DNA of 64,000 nt, from the NCBI GenBank assembly GCA_025728385.1, contig JAOBJV010000002.1:3403-67402 (forward strand), written 5' to 3'. This document shows, in pieces, positions 9,338-18,136 of this stretch. The translations under genes and the position numbers were made by a program. Every line of letters begins with the position of its first letter. Position 1 is the stretch's first letter. The notes beneath the pieces were generated by a model that did not search any database, was not told where the DNA came from, and saw nothing but the letters and a program-made list of their open reading frames with translations. Source of the DNA: Lightella neohaematopini (GTDB lineage: Bacteria; Pseudomonadota; Gammaproteobacteria; Enterobacterales; Enterobacteriaceae).

Positions 9338-10246
9338 TTATTGTTTATTAATATTTATTACTTTACACATAGGAAAATTAATATTTTTACGATATTTTAA
9401 ATAAGTTTTAGCAATTTTTTTAGATAAATTACGAATTCTTAATATAAAATCTTGTCTTTCTAATGAAGAAATAATATTAGACGCATCTAATATATTAAAA
9501 ATATGTATAATTTTTATAACTAATTCATATGCTGGTAATATCAATGGATTATTTAAAGTAATTAATTTATTTATTTCTTTTTCATAATGAATAAAAGATC
9601 GTAAAAGAAAATTTTTATTAATATATTCAAAATAATATTTACAATTTTCTATTTCATTTTGGTAAAATATATCTTTATAAAATAAAATACCTCTTTTATT
9701 ATTACTCCATACTATATTATAAATATTATCTACTTTTTGTACACACATAGCTAAACGTTCTAATCCATATGTAATTTCTCCCATTACCGGGTTACATTCT
9801 AAACCACCCATTTTTTGTAAGTATGTAATTTGTGTTATTTCCATACCATTAAACCAAACTTCCCAACCTAATCCATGAGCACCTAATGTTGGATGTTCCC
9901 AATTATCTTCAATAAATTTTATATCATTATTAATTAAATCTAATTTTAATGCTTTTAGAGACTTAATATATAATTCTTGTAATTTATTTAAAGATGGTTT
10001 TAATATTACTTGAAATTGATAATATTGTAATAGCCTATTATTGCTAACTCCGTATCTACCATCTGATGGTCTACGAGAAGCTTGTACATAAGCTGCAAAA
10101 ATAGGTTCTGGACCTATTGCTCTAAGATAAGTTATAGGGTGTAATGTACCAGCTCCTACTTCTATATCAACGGGCTGAACTATAACACAACCATAACTAA
10201 TCCAAAATTTTTGTAAATCAAAAATAATATCTTGAAATGATTTCAT
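9338..10246 (-). CDS. glyQ: Glycyl-tRNA synthetase alpha subunit
   Basis: Catalytic class II subunit that makes glycyl-adenylate and transfers glycine to tRNA-Gly with GlyS. At 302 aa it matches E. coli (303). The conserved start KSFQDIIFDLQKFW, the block GAGTLHPITYLRAIGPEPI, the class II region YQFQVILKPS, GLGWEVWFNGMEITQ and the late motif MGEITYGLERLAMCVQ are all intact. First gene of glyQ-glyS-aroA; the 189-nt gap to the divergent membrane-protein gene should hold both promoters. No anomalies seen. Confidence 0.96.
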   Translation of the reverse strand: MKSFQDIIFDLQKFWISYGCVIVQPVDIEVGAGTLHPITYLRAIGPEPIFAAYVQASRRPSDGRYGVSNNRLLQYYQFQVILKPSLNKLQELYIKSLKALKLDLINNDIKFIEDNWEHPTLGAHGLGWEVWFNGMEITQITYLQKMGGLECNPVMGEITYGLERLAMCVQKVDNIYNIVWSNNKRGILFYKDIFYQNEIENCKYYFEYINKNFLLRSFIHYEKEINKLITLNNPLILPAYELVIKIIHIFNILDASNIISSLERQDFILRIRNLSKKIAKTYLKYRKNINFPMCKVININKQ

Positions 10247-10435
10247 ACTTATGATTTATATTGTATATAATTGGATAACCGCCAATATTATAGTATAATA
10301 CTTAAAGTTATTTTTTAAAATTAAATTATGTACAATACTAAATTTAGTATTTAATTATTAAATTATTAGTATATCATACTAACTATACTTAATAAGTAAT
10401 TTTATTAAAAATTAATTATTCATAAATTTTATAAA

Positions 10436-11434
10436 ATGTCTACTAATAAAATAATATTAAAAATTTCTTCTTATATACTAGTATTTTTATTTATTATTAT
10501 TATTATACCGTTACATTTATTTCCCGGATTTATATCTGGTTTTATTTCATATGAATTAATTATATTTTTTACTCCTTGGTTTAGATACATATTGATAAAT
10601 AAAGCTAGATTAGCTGTAGTAATTCTTCTAATAACTATTATATTAATATTAATAACATTATTAATTATTAATTTAATTAATTTATTAACTTCAGATTTTC
10701 AACATGATTTAAATATCATTAATAATATTAATTATATATTACTAAATATAAAAAATCATATCCCTAAATTTTTGTTATTATTTTTACCAAATAATATTGA
10801 AGATTTAAAGAATAAAATTATTCTATTGCTAGAATCAAATTTAATTATTGTAAGAGATATGATACGTATAGTTATACGTACTTTATTAACTATTTTTATA
10901 GGTATTATTATAGGTGCGATAATATCTTTAAATAAACCAAGTAATAATCATTCGTATTTTATTAATCAATTAAATAAACGTATATATTTTTTATCATTAG
11001 CATTTCATAATGTTATTATTGCACAAGTACGAATATCATTAGTTAATACTTTATTAACTTCTACTATGATTATTATTATATTACCAAGTTTGGGTATATT
11101 TGTGCCATTAAGAAAAATATTAATTATTAGTACTTTTTTATTAGGTTTAATACCTATTATTGGTAATTTAATTTCTAATATATTAATAATTTTTTCATCT
11201 TTATCAGTTTCTTTAACTGTTGGAGTAATTATCCTAGTTTATTTAATTTTTATTCACAAACTTGAATATGTACTAAATGCTGAAATAGTTGGTCAAAGAA
11301 CTAACACTAAATCATGGGAATTAATATTAGTAATGTTATTTTTAGAATCAATTTTTGGATTAAATGGATTAATAGCAGCTCCAATATATTATGCATATTT
11401 AAAATATGAATTAAAGAATATTAAAATAATATAA
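10436..11434 (+). CDS. AI-2E family (UPF0118) integral membrane protein
   Basis: A 332-aa, strongly hydrophobic protein with about seven or eight predicted membrane segments: two at the N-terminus, one near residues 55-80, a block from about 140, and four after residue 200. The architecture and C-terminal motifs fit the AI-2E/PerM/YhhT family: PSLGIFVP, then LLGLIPIIGNLISN, an H-K-L-E block followed by AEIVGQRT, and a GLNGLIAAPIYYAYLK ending. The exact E. coli orthologue is unclear; it resembles YhhT-like members in size, but identity was not tested. The substrate in this organism is unknown. It is flanked by divergent glyQ and convergent ibpA, and is the only gene in the window of poorly defined function. 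Confidence 0.65.
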   Translation: MSTNKIILKISSYILVFLFIIIIIPLHLFPGFISGFISYELIIFFTPWFRYILINKARLAVVILLITIILILITLLIINLINLLTSDFQHDLNIINNINYILLNIKNHIPKFLLLFLPNNIEDLKNKIILLLESNLIIVRDMIRIVIRTLLTIFIGIIIGAIISLNKPSNNHSYFINQLNKRIYFLSLAFHNVIIAQVRISLVNTLLTSTMIIIILPSLGIFVPLRKILIISTFLLGLIPIIGNLISNILIIFSSLSVSLTVGVIILVYLIFIHKLEYVLNAEIVGQRTNTKSWELILVMLFLESIFGLNGLIAAPIYYAYLKYELKNIKII

Positions 11435-11470
11435 TAAAACTAGCTTTATTTAACTATAAAGCTAGTTTTA
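11435..11470. terminator. Bidirectional stem-loop terminator between the membrane-protein gene and ibpA
   Basis: A perfect 14-bp inverted repeat (TAAAACTAGCTTTA, 11435-11448, against TAAAGCTAGTTTTA, 11457-11470) with an 8-nt loop. It begins at the nucleotide after the stop codon of the rightward gene and lies 11 nt beyond the ibpA stop on the other strand. The A/T-rich arms supply a U tract in both directions (TTTTA on each strand), so it probably ends transcription of both convergent genes. It is the strongest hairpin I noticed in the window. Confidence 0.8.
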
Positions 11471-11481
11471 TGGTACAAGAT

Positions 11482-11898
11482 TTATTGCTTATTAATAATA
11501 ATCCTACGAGGTTGTAACGATTCCGGAATTTGTCTAATTAAATTAATGCTAAGTAAACCATTACTAAATTCAGCATAATCTACTAACATATGTTCAGCTA
11601 AAGCAAAGCTTAGAGAAAATTTTTTACAGATTAATCCTTGATACAAATAATGTACTTGTTTATTCTCACATGTAGTAGGTTTACCCTTAACAGTTAACCT
11701 AGGCCCTTCAACTTCAACTATTAATTCATCTTCTTTAAAACCTGCTAATGCTAGTACGATACGATAATGGTCCTCATCATATTTCTCAATATTATATGGA
11801 GGAAAATTAAAATTCTCTTGATCTATCTGTATATTACTAGCTAGTCTATCAAATCCTATCCATTGTTTTAATAAAGGAGAAAGATCATAATCATGCAT
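11482..11898 (-). CDS. ibpA: Small heat-shock protein IbpA
   Basis: ATP-independent chaperone of the alpha-crystallin type that binds unfolding proteins and hands them to DnaK/ClpB. At 138 aa it equals E. coli IbpA (137). The start HDYDLSPLLKQWIGFDRL mirrors NFDLSPLYRSAIGFDRL. The crystallin domain spans about 35-125 with NIEKYDEDHYRIVLALAGF, LTVKG, YLYQGL, and the closing NGLLSINL block, followed by the I-x-I-like tail RRIIINK. IbpB is absent. A Shine-Dalgarno AGGA lies just upstream of the ATG; I see neither a sigma32 promoter nor a ROSE-type thermometer in the leader. It occupies the E. coli position left of gyrB. Confidence 0.94.
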   Translation of the reverse strand: MHDYDLSPLLKQWIGFDRLASNIQIDQENFNFPPYNIEKYDEDHYRIVLALAGFKEDELIVEVEGPRLTVKGKPTTCENKQVHYLYQGLICKKFSLSFALAEHMLVDYAEFSNGLLSINLIRQIPESLQPRRIIINKQ

Positions 11899-12014
11899 AC
11901 TTTTTTTCCTATTTTATAAATAATTTATAAAAAATAACTACATTATAGTATAGTTTATATAATTAATTATTTCTAGTAAAAAATTACAAATTTTTAAATA
12001 AAATAATATAATAT

Positions 12015-14423
12015 TTAGATATCAATATTTATTGCTTCTAATGAATTTTGCTCAATAAATTTTTTACGCAATATTACATCATCACCCATTAATATATTAA
12101 ATAAATCATTTGCCATACTAATATCATTAATTGTTATTTGTGATATACATCTTCTATTAGGATCCATTGTAGTTTTCCATAATTGATCAGCATTCATTTC
12201 TCCAAGTCCTTTATATCTTTGAATAACTAAATTTTTACATGATTCATTTAATAACCATTTTATTGCTTCTTCTAATGAAGAGGTATTTTTATCGTTTTTA
12301 TTATGAATTACGTATATATTACTATTTAAATTAATGTTTATTTTACTTTTTATATTAAAAATTATTCTATATTCTTCACTATTTATAAAATCTTTATTTA
12401 TTAAAAAATATCTAACTTTACCATATACTATAGTAGATAATAATATTTCATAATAGAAATCATTATTTTTAGAAATTTTATAGTCATTAATAAATATTAT
12501 TTTTTCATTATTATTTACTAACTTAATTAATGATAATATCCATTCATTAAGTACCTCTAAATTACTAAAATTATGAACTGTTAGTATTGGTTGATAGAAT
12601 AAGTATTTTATTAAAAATTCATAATATGAGTATTTTATATTTTTTAATTTTCTTTTAATCATTAAATAATTATTTATTATCATAAATAATAATTTTCCAC
12701 ATATTTCTTTATTATCAATAAACAATTTAGTGTTATTAATTGCTAAATTGATACGATAGATATTCATATCATCATTATTATTAATATATACCTCTTTATT
12801 ATTATGTTTTATTTTAAATAATGGTGGTTGAGCAATAAATAAATAGCCATTTTTGATAATATCAGGCATATATCTATAAAAAAATGTTAATAATAAGGTT
12901 CTAATATGTAATCCATCAATATCTGCATCAGTCATAATAATTATATTATGATATCTTAATTTATCTATATTAAATTCATTTTTTCCTATTCCACAACCTA
13001 AAGTTGTAATTAAAGCTATTAACTCTTGTGAAGATAACATTTTACTAAAACAAGCTTTTTCAACATTCAATATTTTTCCTTTTAATGGTAAAATAGCTTG
13101 ATTTTTACGGTTACGACCTTGTTTTGCTGATCCACCTGCAGAATCTCCTTCTACTAAATATAACTCAGATAAAGCTGGATTTTTTTCCTGACAATCAGTT
13201 AATTTTCCTGGTAATTTACTAATATCAAAAACATTTTTTTTTCTTGTTAATTCTCTTATTTTACGAGCAGCTTCTCTAACTTTTGCTGCATTAATAATTT
13301 TATTAATTATCATTTTAGTATCATTAGGATACTCTAATAAAAAATCTAGTAATTTTTCACTTACTAATGATTCTATAACATATCTAACTTCTGATGATAC
13401 TAATTTGTCTTTTGTTTGAGAAGAAAATTTTGGATCAAACATCCTTATTGATATAATAGTAGTTAATCCTTCACGTATATCTTCTCCAGAAATTACTAAT
13501 TTATTTTTCTTATTTAAGAATTCTTTATCTATATATTGATTTATAGTACGAGTTAATGCAGAACGAAATCCGGATAAATGAGTACCACCATCTTTTTGAG
13601 GTATATTGTTTGTAAAGCAATAAATATTTTCTTTAATAGAATTATTCCATTGCATTGCAATATCAATGATTATATTATTTCTTTCAGAAGAAAGATTAAA
13701 TATATTCTGATGAATTGGTAATTTGTTTTTATTTATTAGTGATATAAATGATTTAACACCACCAGTATTTTGAAAAAATTTTTGCTTATTGTTAAATTCA
13801 TCTATTAACTTAATAGATACACCGGGATTTAAAAAAGATAATTCCCTTAATCTATTTTTTAATATATTAAAGTTGAATTCTATTTCATTAGTAAAAATAT
13901 TGAGATCTGGCCAAAATCTTATGATAGTACCACTATACTTAGTTTTATTGATAATACTAATTGGTTTTTTTGGAACTCCAAAAGAATAGTATTGTTGATA
14001 CACAAATCCATTTCTCATAATAGTAAGAACTAATTTTTCTGATAATGCATTAACTACAGAAATACCAACTCCATGTAATCCACCAGAAATTTTATAAGAA
14101 TTACTATCAAATTTACCACCAGCATGTAACATAGTCATTATTACTTCAGCTGCAGATATACCCTCTTCTTTATGTATGTCAACTGGTATACCCCTACCAT
14201 TATCTTTTACTGAAATTGAATTATCTTTATGAATGATAACAATAATATTATCACAAAAACCAGCTAATGATTCATCAATTGAATTATCTACAACTTCAAA
14301 TACCATATGATGTAAACCAGTACCATCATCTACATTACCTATATACATGCCAGGTCTTTTACGAACTGCATCTAATCCTCTAAGGATTTTTATATTGGAT
14401 GAATCATAATAATTTGCTTTCAT
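12015..14423 (-). CDS. gyrB: DNA gyrase subunit B
   Basis: ATPase subunit of gyrase, which introduces negative supercoils with GyrA. At 802 aa it is full length (E. coli 804). The GHKL ATPase has VVDNSIDESLAGF, the DNGRGIPV motif and GGLHGVGISVVNALS. The transducer follows, and the TOPRIM domain has ELYLVEGDSAGGSAKQGR and DADIDGLHIRTLLLTFF. The enterobacterial insert region (about 560-730) is divergent and Asn/Ile/Lys-rich. The C-terminal QRYKGLGEMNADQLW is intact. It lies downstream of dnaN with 146 nt between; recF, normally there, is missing. Confidence 0.97.
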   Translation of the reverse strand: MKANYYDSSNIKILRGLDAVRKRPGMYIGNVDDGTGLHHMVFEVVDNSIDESLAGFCDNIIVIIHKDNSISVKDNGRGIPVDIHKEEGISAAEVIMTMLHAGGKFDSNSYKISGGLHGVGISVVNALSEKLVLTIMRNGFVYQQYYSFGVPKKPISIINKTKYSGTIIRFWPDLNIFTNEIEFNFNILKNRLRELSFLNPGVSIKLIDEFNNKQKFFQNTGGVKSFISLINKNKLPIHQNIFNLSSERNNIIIDIAMQWNNSIKENIYCFTNNIPQKDGGTHLSGFRSALTRTINQYIDKEFLNKKNKLVISGEDIREGLTTIISIRMFDPKFSSQTKDKLVSSEVRYVIESLVSEKLLDFLLEYPNDTKMIINKIINAAKVREAARKIRELTRKKNVFDISKLPGKLTDCQEKNPALSELYLVEGDSAGGSAKQGRNRKNQAILPLKGKILNVEKACFSKMLSSQELIALITTLGCGIGKNEFNIDKLRYHNIIIMTDADIDGLHIRTLLLTFFYRYMPDIIKNGYLFIAQPPLFKIKHNNKEVYINNNDDMNIYRINLAINNTKLFIDNKEICGKLLFMIINNYLMIKRKLKNIKYSYYEFLIKYLFYQPILTVHNFSNLEVLNEWILSLIKLVNNNEKIIFINDYKISKNNDFYYEILLSTIVYGKVRYFLINKDFINSEEYRIIFNIKSKININLNSNIYVIHNKNDKNTSSLEEAIKWLLNESCKNLVIQRYKGLGEMNADQLWKTTMDPNRRCISQITINDISMANDLFNILMGDDVILRKKFIEQNSLEAINIDI

Positions 14424-14569
14424 TTTAGTATAAGTAGTTAAAGTTCACTTAATTTTAATAAATTAAATTAAAATAAATAATAAGACATTAATGATAACAT
14501 TATTTCTATGTTTTAATTATAAATAATATTAAAAATTATAATTTTATTGATATACTAAATTAGTAATTA

Positions 14570-15670
14570 TTAAATTTTTATAGGCATTATAATATAAGTT
14601 AATAATTGCTGATTTATTAAATCACTAATTTTTAGTATACCATTATTAGTAAATGTTAATGTTAATATTTTACAATGTAATACATTTAATACATCTAATA
14701 TATATATTGCATTAAATGCAAATTCAACATTTTTACCATTATATGATATAATAATAATTTCTTTTGCTATCTCAAAATCTAAATTATTTGCTATTAATAT
14801 CAATTTACTTTTATTAATAATTAACTTAATACCATATGATTTATCATTAATAATGGTTATTATCCTGCTTAAAGCATTTTTTAATTCCTTTAATTCTAAA
14901 GATATTTTAATATCTATATTTTTAGGTATAACACTAATAAAATTAGGAAAAGTACCATCAATTAATTTAGAAGTAAATATATAATTACTGATTGATAATG
15001 ATATACTATCATCATTGAAAAATATATTAATTAAACATTTATACTTATTTAATAATTTTATTAATTCTAACACCCCATTTCTTGGAATTATAACAGATAT
15101 ATCTGATACATTAAAATTAATATTAATTTTACAGATAGATAATCTATGTCCATTTGTAGATACAATATACATATTACTTGATGATATTTTAAATAACATA
15201 CCATTTAGGTAATAACGAATATCTTGTTTAGCCATAGAAAAATAAGTACAAGATAAAGCATTAAGTAAAATATTACTAGGTAAAGTACAATAGATGTCAT
15301 TTTTTTTATAGTTAATTTTAGGAAATCCTTTATCTGGTAAAGTAGATAAAGAATATAAGCTATTCTTAGTTCCAATAATTAATTTATTATTTTCTAAAAA
15401 TATATTAATAATACTATTATTAGATAATTTTTTACAAATATTATATAATTTTTTTATTGATACTGTTATTACGCCAACGCTAATAATATTACAATTATCT
15501 ATCTTAGCTATAATTTCTACTTCTGTATTAGTTCTAATAAATAATATATAATTATTATAAACTTCAATTAAAACATTATTTAATATTGATAAAGATAAAT
15601 TATTATTAGTTAAAGTATATAAATTTTGCAATAATTTTGTTAAGTTAATATTTTCTATACTAAATTTCAT
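14570..15670 (-). CDS. dnaN: DNA polymerase III beta subunit (sliding clamp)
   Basis: Ring-shaped clamp that tethers DNA polymerase III to DNA. The 366-aa length is exactly that of E. coli. The start MKFSIENINLTKLLQNL parallels MKFTVEREHLLKPLQQV; the middle has STNGHRLSICKI, and the protein ends YIIMPIKI against the MPMRL ending of E. coli. Conservation is moderate elsewhere, with heavy Ile/Asn/Lys drift. In E. coli dnaN follows dnaA; here nothing but 182 nt separates it from the divergent rpmH, so it must have its own promoter in that gap. Confidence 0.93.
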   Translation of the reverse strand: MKFSIENINLTKLLQNLYTLTNNNLSLSILNNVLIEVYNNYILFIRTNTEVEIIAKIDNCNIISVGVITVSIKKLYNICKKLSNNSIINIFLENNKLIIGTKNSLYSLSTLPDKGFPKINYKKNDIYCTLPSNILLNALSCTYFSMAKQDIRYYLNGMLFKISSSNMYIVSTNGHRLSICKININFNVSDISVIIPRNGVLELIKLLNKYKCLINIFFNDDSISLSISNYIFTSKLIDGTFPNFISVIPKNIDIKISLELKELKNALSRIITIINDKSYGIKLIINKSKLILIANNLDFEIAKEIIIISYNGKNVEFAFNAIYILDVLNVLHCKILTLTFTNNGILKISDLINQQLLTYIIMPIKI

Positions 15671-15852
15671 TAATATTAAAATTATAATTTTACTAATATC
15701 ACTAAAAATAATTATTATATTTCTTAAATAAGAATAATATTAAATATTATTATGATATCATGCTTATTACAAAAAATATATTTTAATTATTAAAAAATAA
15801 TTTTTATATATTTTTTGTATAAATATAATAATTTTAAAATTAAGGAAATTTA

Positions 15853-16002
15853 ATGAAAAGAACTTTTCAACCATCTATATTAAAAAGATTACGTAAACAT
15901 GGTTTTCGTCATCGAATGAAAACAAACAGTGGACGTAAAATACTATCACATAGAAGAAATAAAAAAAGATTATATTTAACAGTTTCAAGTATAAATAAAT
16001 GA
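15853..16002 (+). CDS. rpmH: 50S ribosomal protein L34
   Basis: A 49-aa basic protein of the large subunit, read from the ATG at 15853 preceded by TAAGGAAATT (good Shine-Dalgarno). It begins MKRTFQPSILKRLRKHGF and continues RHRMKTNSGRKILSHRR, the near-invariant L34 pattern. The C-terminus (NKKRLYLTVSSINK) is three residues longer than in E. coli (46 aa). The stop TGA at 16000-16002 overlaps the rnpA ATG at 15999. It is first in the rpmH-rnpA-yidD-yidC-mnmE unit, divergent from dnaN as in E. coli but without dnaA. Confidence 0.96.
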   Translation: MKRTFQPSILKRLRKHGFRHRMKTNSGRKILSHRRNKKRLYLTVSSINK

Positions 16003-16262
16003 ATAAAAAGTATAAACTTTCAAAGAAACAAAAATTATTATTTAATAAACAATTTAATTTAGTATTTAATAAATTAGAATATTTTAGTTTTGATGAGCAA
16101 TTTACTGTAATAGGATATATAAATAATTTGAATTATTCTCGTATTGGTATTATAGTACCAAAAAAAAATATTAGAAAATCCTTTCAAAGGAATAGAATAA
16201 AAAGATTAATACGTGAATACTTTCGTTTAAATGTACATAATTTTTTTTTATGGATTATATAG
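15999..16262 (+). pseudogene. rnpA: Ribonuclease P protein component, apparent frameshift near the 3' end
   Basis: RnpA assists the RNase P RNA in trimming tRNA 5' ends. The intact frame gives 87 aa against 119 in E. coli, with the RNR-type motif NRIKRLIREYFRLN present at about residues 66-79. The frame then runs into a T9 tract (16241-16249) and stops after five more codons at 16260-16262. One base more in the tract would continue it as MDYIVLVKK and on to a TAA at 16316-16318, matching the E. coli MDFVVVAKK segment and ending 6 nt before yidD. So it is either a real frameshift, rescued or not by slippage, or a sequencing error. The central RNA-binding part survives in either case. Confidence 0.85.
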
Positions 16263-16324
16263 TTTTAGTAAAAAAATATTTATTAAAAATAAAACAAATT
16301 AATTTTAAAATATATTAAGGTGAT

Positions 16325-16552
16325 ATGATACTTCTATCAAAAGTATTAGTTAGTATAATATACTGGTATAAAATAATAATTAGTCCTTTACTGGGTAGAC
16401 GTTGTAGATTTATTCCTAGTTGTTCGCAATTTACTATAGAAGCAATCACTACATTTGGTTTAATGAAAGGTATTTGGTTTTCTATAAAAAGAATTATCAA
16501 GTGTTTACCAATATTTAATGGTGGTTATGATCCAATTGATAAACATTTATAA
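16325..16552 (+). CDS. yidD: Membrane protein insertion efficiency factor YidD
   Basis: Small membrane-associated protein (75 aa; E. coli 85) encoded between rnpA and yidC in most bacteria, thought to help YidC-dependent insertion. The family pattern is complete: an N-terminal amphipathic/hydrophobic stretch VSIIYWYKIIISPLLG, then RCRFIPSCSQFTIEAI with the conserved cysteine, GLMKGIW and RIIKC, and a GGYDPI-type ending. A Shine-Dalgarno AAGGTGAT precedes the ATG at 16325. It lies 15 nt upstream of yidC. Confidence 0.93.
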   Translation: MILLSKVLVSIIYWYKIIISPLLGRRCRFIPSCSQFTIEAITTFGLMKGIWFSIKRIIKCLPIFNGGYDPIDKHL

Positions 16553-16567
16553 TATAATAAGATTATA

Positions 16568-18130
16568 ATGAATACACAAAGAAATTTTCTTATAATTGTT
16601 TTGGTATTTATTTCTTTTTTATTATGGCAAATATGGCAAAATGATAATCAATTAAATATAACAGATAAATATATAACAAATAATAATAAATACTTATTAG
16701 ATAATAAAAGTCATATTATTACAATTATAACTGATACTTTACTATTAAAGATTAATCCAGATAATTTTACAATAGAACAAGCATATTTACTAAAATATCC
16801 TAAACATCTTAAATCTCATGAATCATTTAAACTATTAAATACTTCATCTAATTTTATTTATCAATTACAAAGTAATTTATTTAGTAATGACTACTTTAGT
16901 AAAAATTTACTAAAGAACTTAAAGTTTTGTAACAAGAAAACAAAATATGTATTAAATAATAATCAAAAAGAATTAAAAATACCCTTTATATATAAGTCTA
17001 ATAACAATTTTACTTATATTAAAACTTTTATATTAAAACGTAACAATTATAAAATTAATATAATTGATAGTATTATTAATAATACTAATAAAACTATTAC
17101 GATAAATGTTTTTGGTCAAATAAAACAATCTATTGATAATCCAAATCAGTACAATAATAATTTTATTAACGGTTTTTATAGAGGTAGTTCATATTCTACT
17201 GATCATGAAAATTATAAAAAATATGAATTTAGTAAAATAAAATATTATAAGTTAGTTACCAATACTAGCTATGGTTGGATAGCTATGTCACAAAAATATT
17301 TTATTACTGCTTTAATCATTCCAAACTTTGGAATTAATAATATTTACATAAACAAAGTAAATAATAATGTTTTAATTGGTTTTAAAAATAAAATACATGT
17401 TAATGCTTATGATAAAAAAGATATTTATACTAAAATATGGATTGGACCAAAATTACAATCAGAATTAAAATTAGTAGCAAATAACTTAGATCTTACTGTT
17501 GATTATGGATGGTTATGGTTTATATCTCAACCGTTATTTAAATTATTAAACTTTGTTACGAAGTATACGAAAAATTGGGGATTATCAATAATTATTACAA
17601 CTATCATAATAAAAATGATATTACATCCTTTAACTAGAATTCAGTATATTTCAATGGCAAAAATACGCTTGTTGCAACCTAAAATATCTATAATTCGCAA
17701 AAAATTTGAAAATAATAAACAACAACAGAGTAAAGAAATATTATTTCTGTATAAAAAGGAAAAAGTTAATCCATTTGGAGGATGTTTTCCAGTTATAATA
17801 CAAATGCCAATATTTTTAGCTTTATACTATGTATTATCTGGATCGGTAGAGTTAAGACATGCAAATTTTTGTTTTTGGATAAATGATCTATCATCACAAG
17901 ATCCATATTATATTTTACCAATGATTATGGGTATAACTATGTATATAATACAAAAATTATCTTCAAATAATATTGAAGATTTAATACAAAGAAAAATAGT
18001 AACTATTATACCGATTATATTTACGTTATTTTTTTTCTGGTTTCCATCCGGTTTAGTATTATACTATATTATCAGTAATATAATAACCATTATACAACAA
18101 CAAGTAATATTTCGGGGACTAATTAAATAG
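16568..18130 (+). CDS. yidC: Membrane protein insertase YidC
   Basis: Inner-membrane insertase acting alone or with SecYEG. 520 aa (E. coli 548). An N-terminal signal-anchor (FLIIVLVFISFLLWQIW) is followed by a large periplasmic domain (about 25-325) that has diverged and is Asn-rich. The conserved core starts near YGWLWFISQPLFKLLNF and GLSIIITTIIIKMILHPLT. Next come NPFGGCFPVIIQMPIFLALYYVL and the last segment FFFWFPSGLVLYYIISN. Five core membrane segments are recognisable. It is followed 6 nt later by mnmE. Confidence 0.95.
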   Translation: MNTQRNFLIIVLVFISFLLWQIWQNDNQLNITDKYITNNNKYLLDNKSHIITIITDTLLLKINPDNFTIEQAYLLKYPKHLKSHESFKLLNTSSNFIYQLQSNLFSNDYFSKNLLKNLKFCNKKTKYVLNNNQKELKIPFIYKSNNNFTYIKTFILKRNNYKINIIDSIINNTNKTITINVFGQIKQSIDNPNQYNNNFINGFYRGSSYSTDHENYKKYEFSKIKYYKLVTNTSYGWIAMSQKYFITALIIPNFGINNIYINKVNNNVLIGFKNKIHVNAYDKKDIYTKIWIGPKLQSELKLVANNLDLTVDYGWLWFISQPLFKLLNFVTKYTKNWGLSIIITTIIIKMILHPLTRIQYISMAKIRLLQPKISIIRKKFENNKQQQSKEILFLYKKEKVNPFGGCFPVIIQMPIFLALYYVLSGSVELRHANFCFWINDLSSQDPYYILPMIMGITMYIIQKLSSNNIEDLIQRKIVTIIPIIFTLFFFWFPSGLVLYYIISNIITIIQQQVIFRGLIK

Positions 18131-18136
18131 ATATTA

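Noticed and set aside
11899..12014. RNA thermometer (ROSE) or sigma32 promoter before ibpA
   Set aside because: A small TTATAAA/TTTATAA hairpin is present, but it does not sequester the AGGA site, and no CTTGAA / CCCCAT-like elements are seen.
15671..15852. TTATTACAA as a DnaA box in the dnaN-rpmH gap
   Set aside because: It differs from TTATCCACA at the critical central positions and such words are expected by chance at this AT content.
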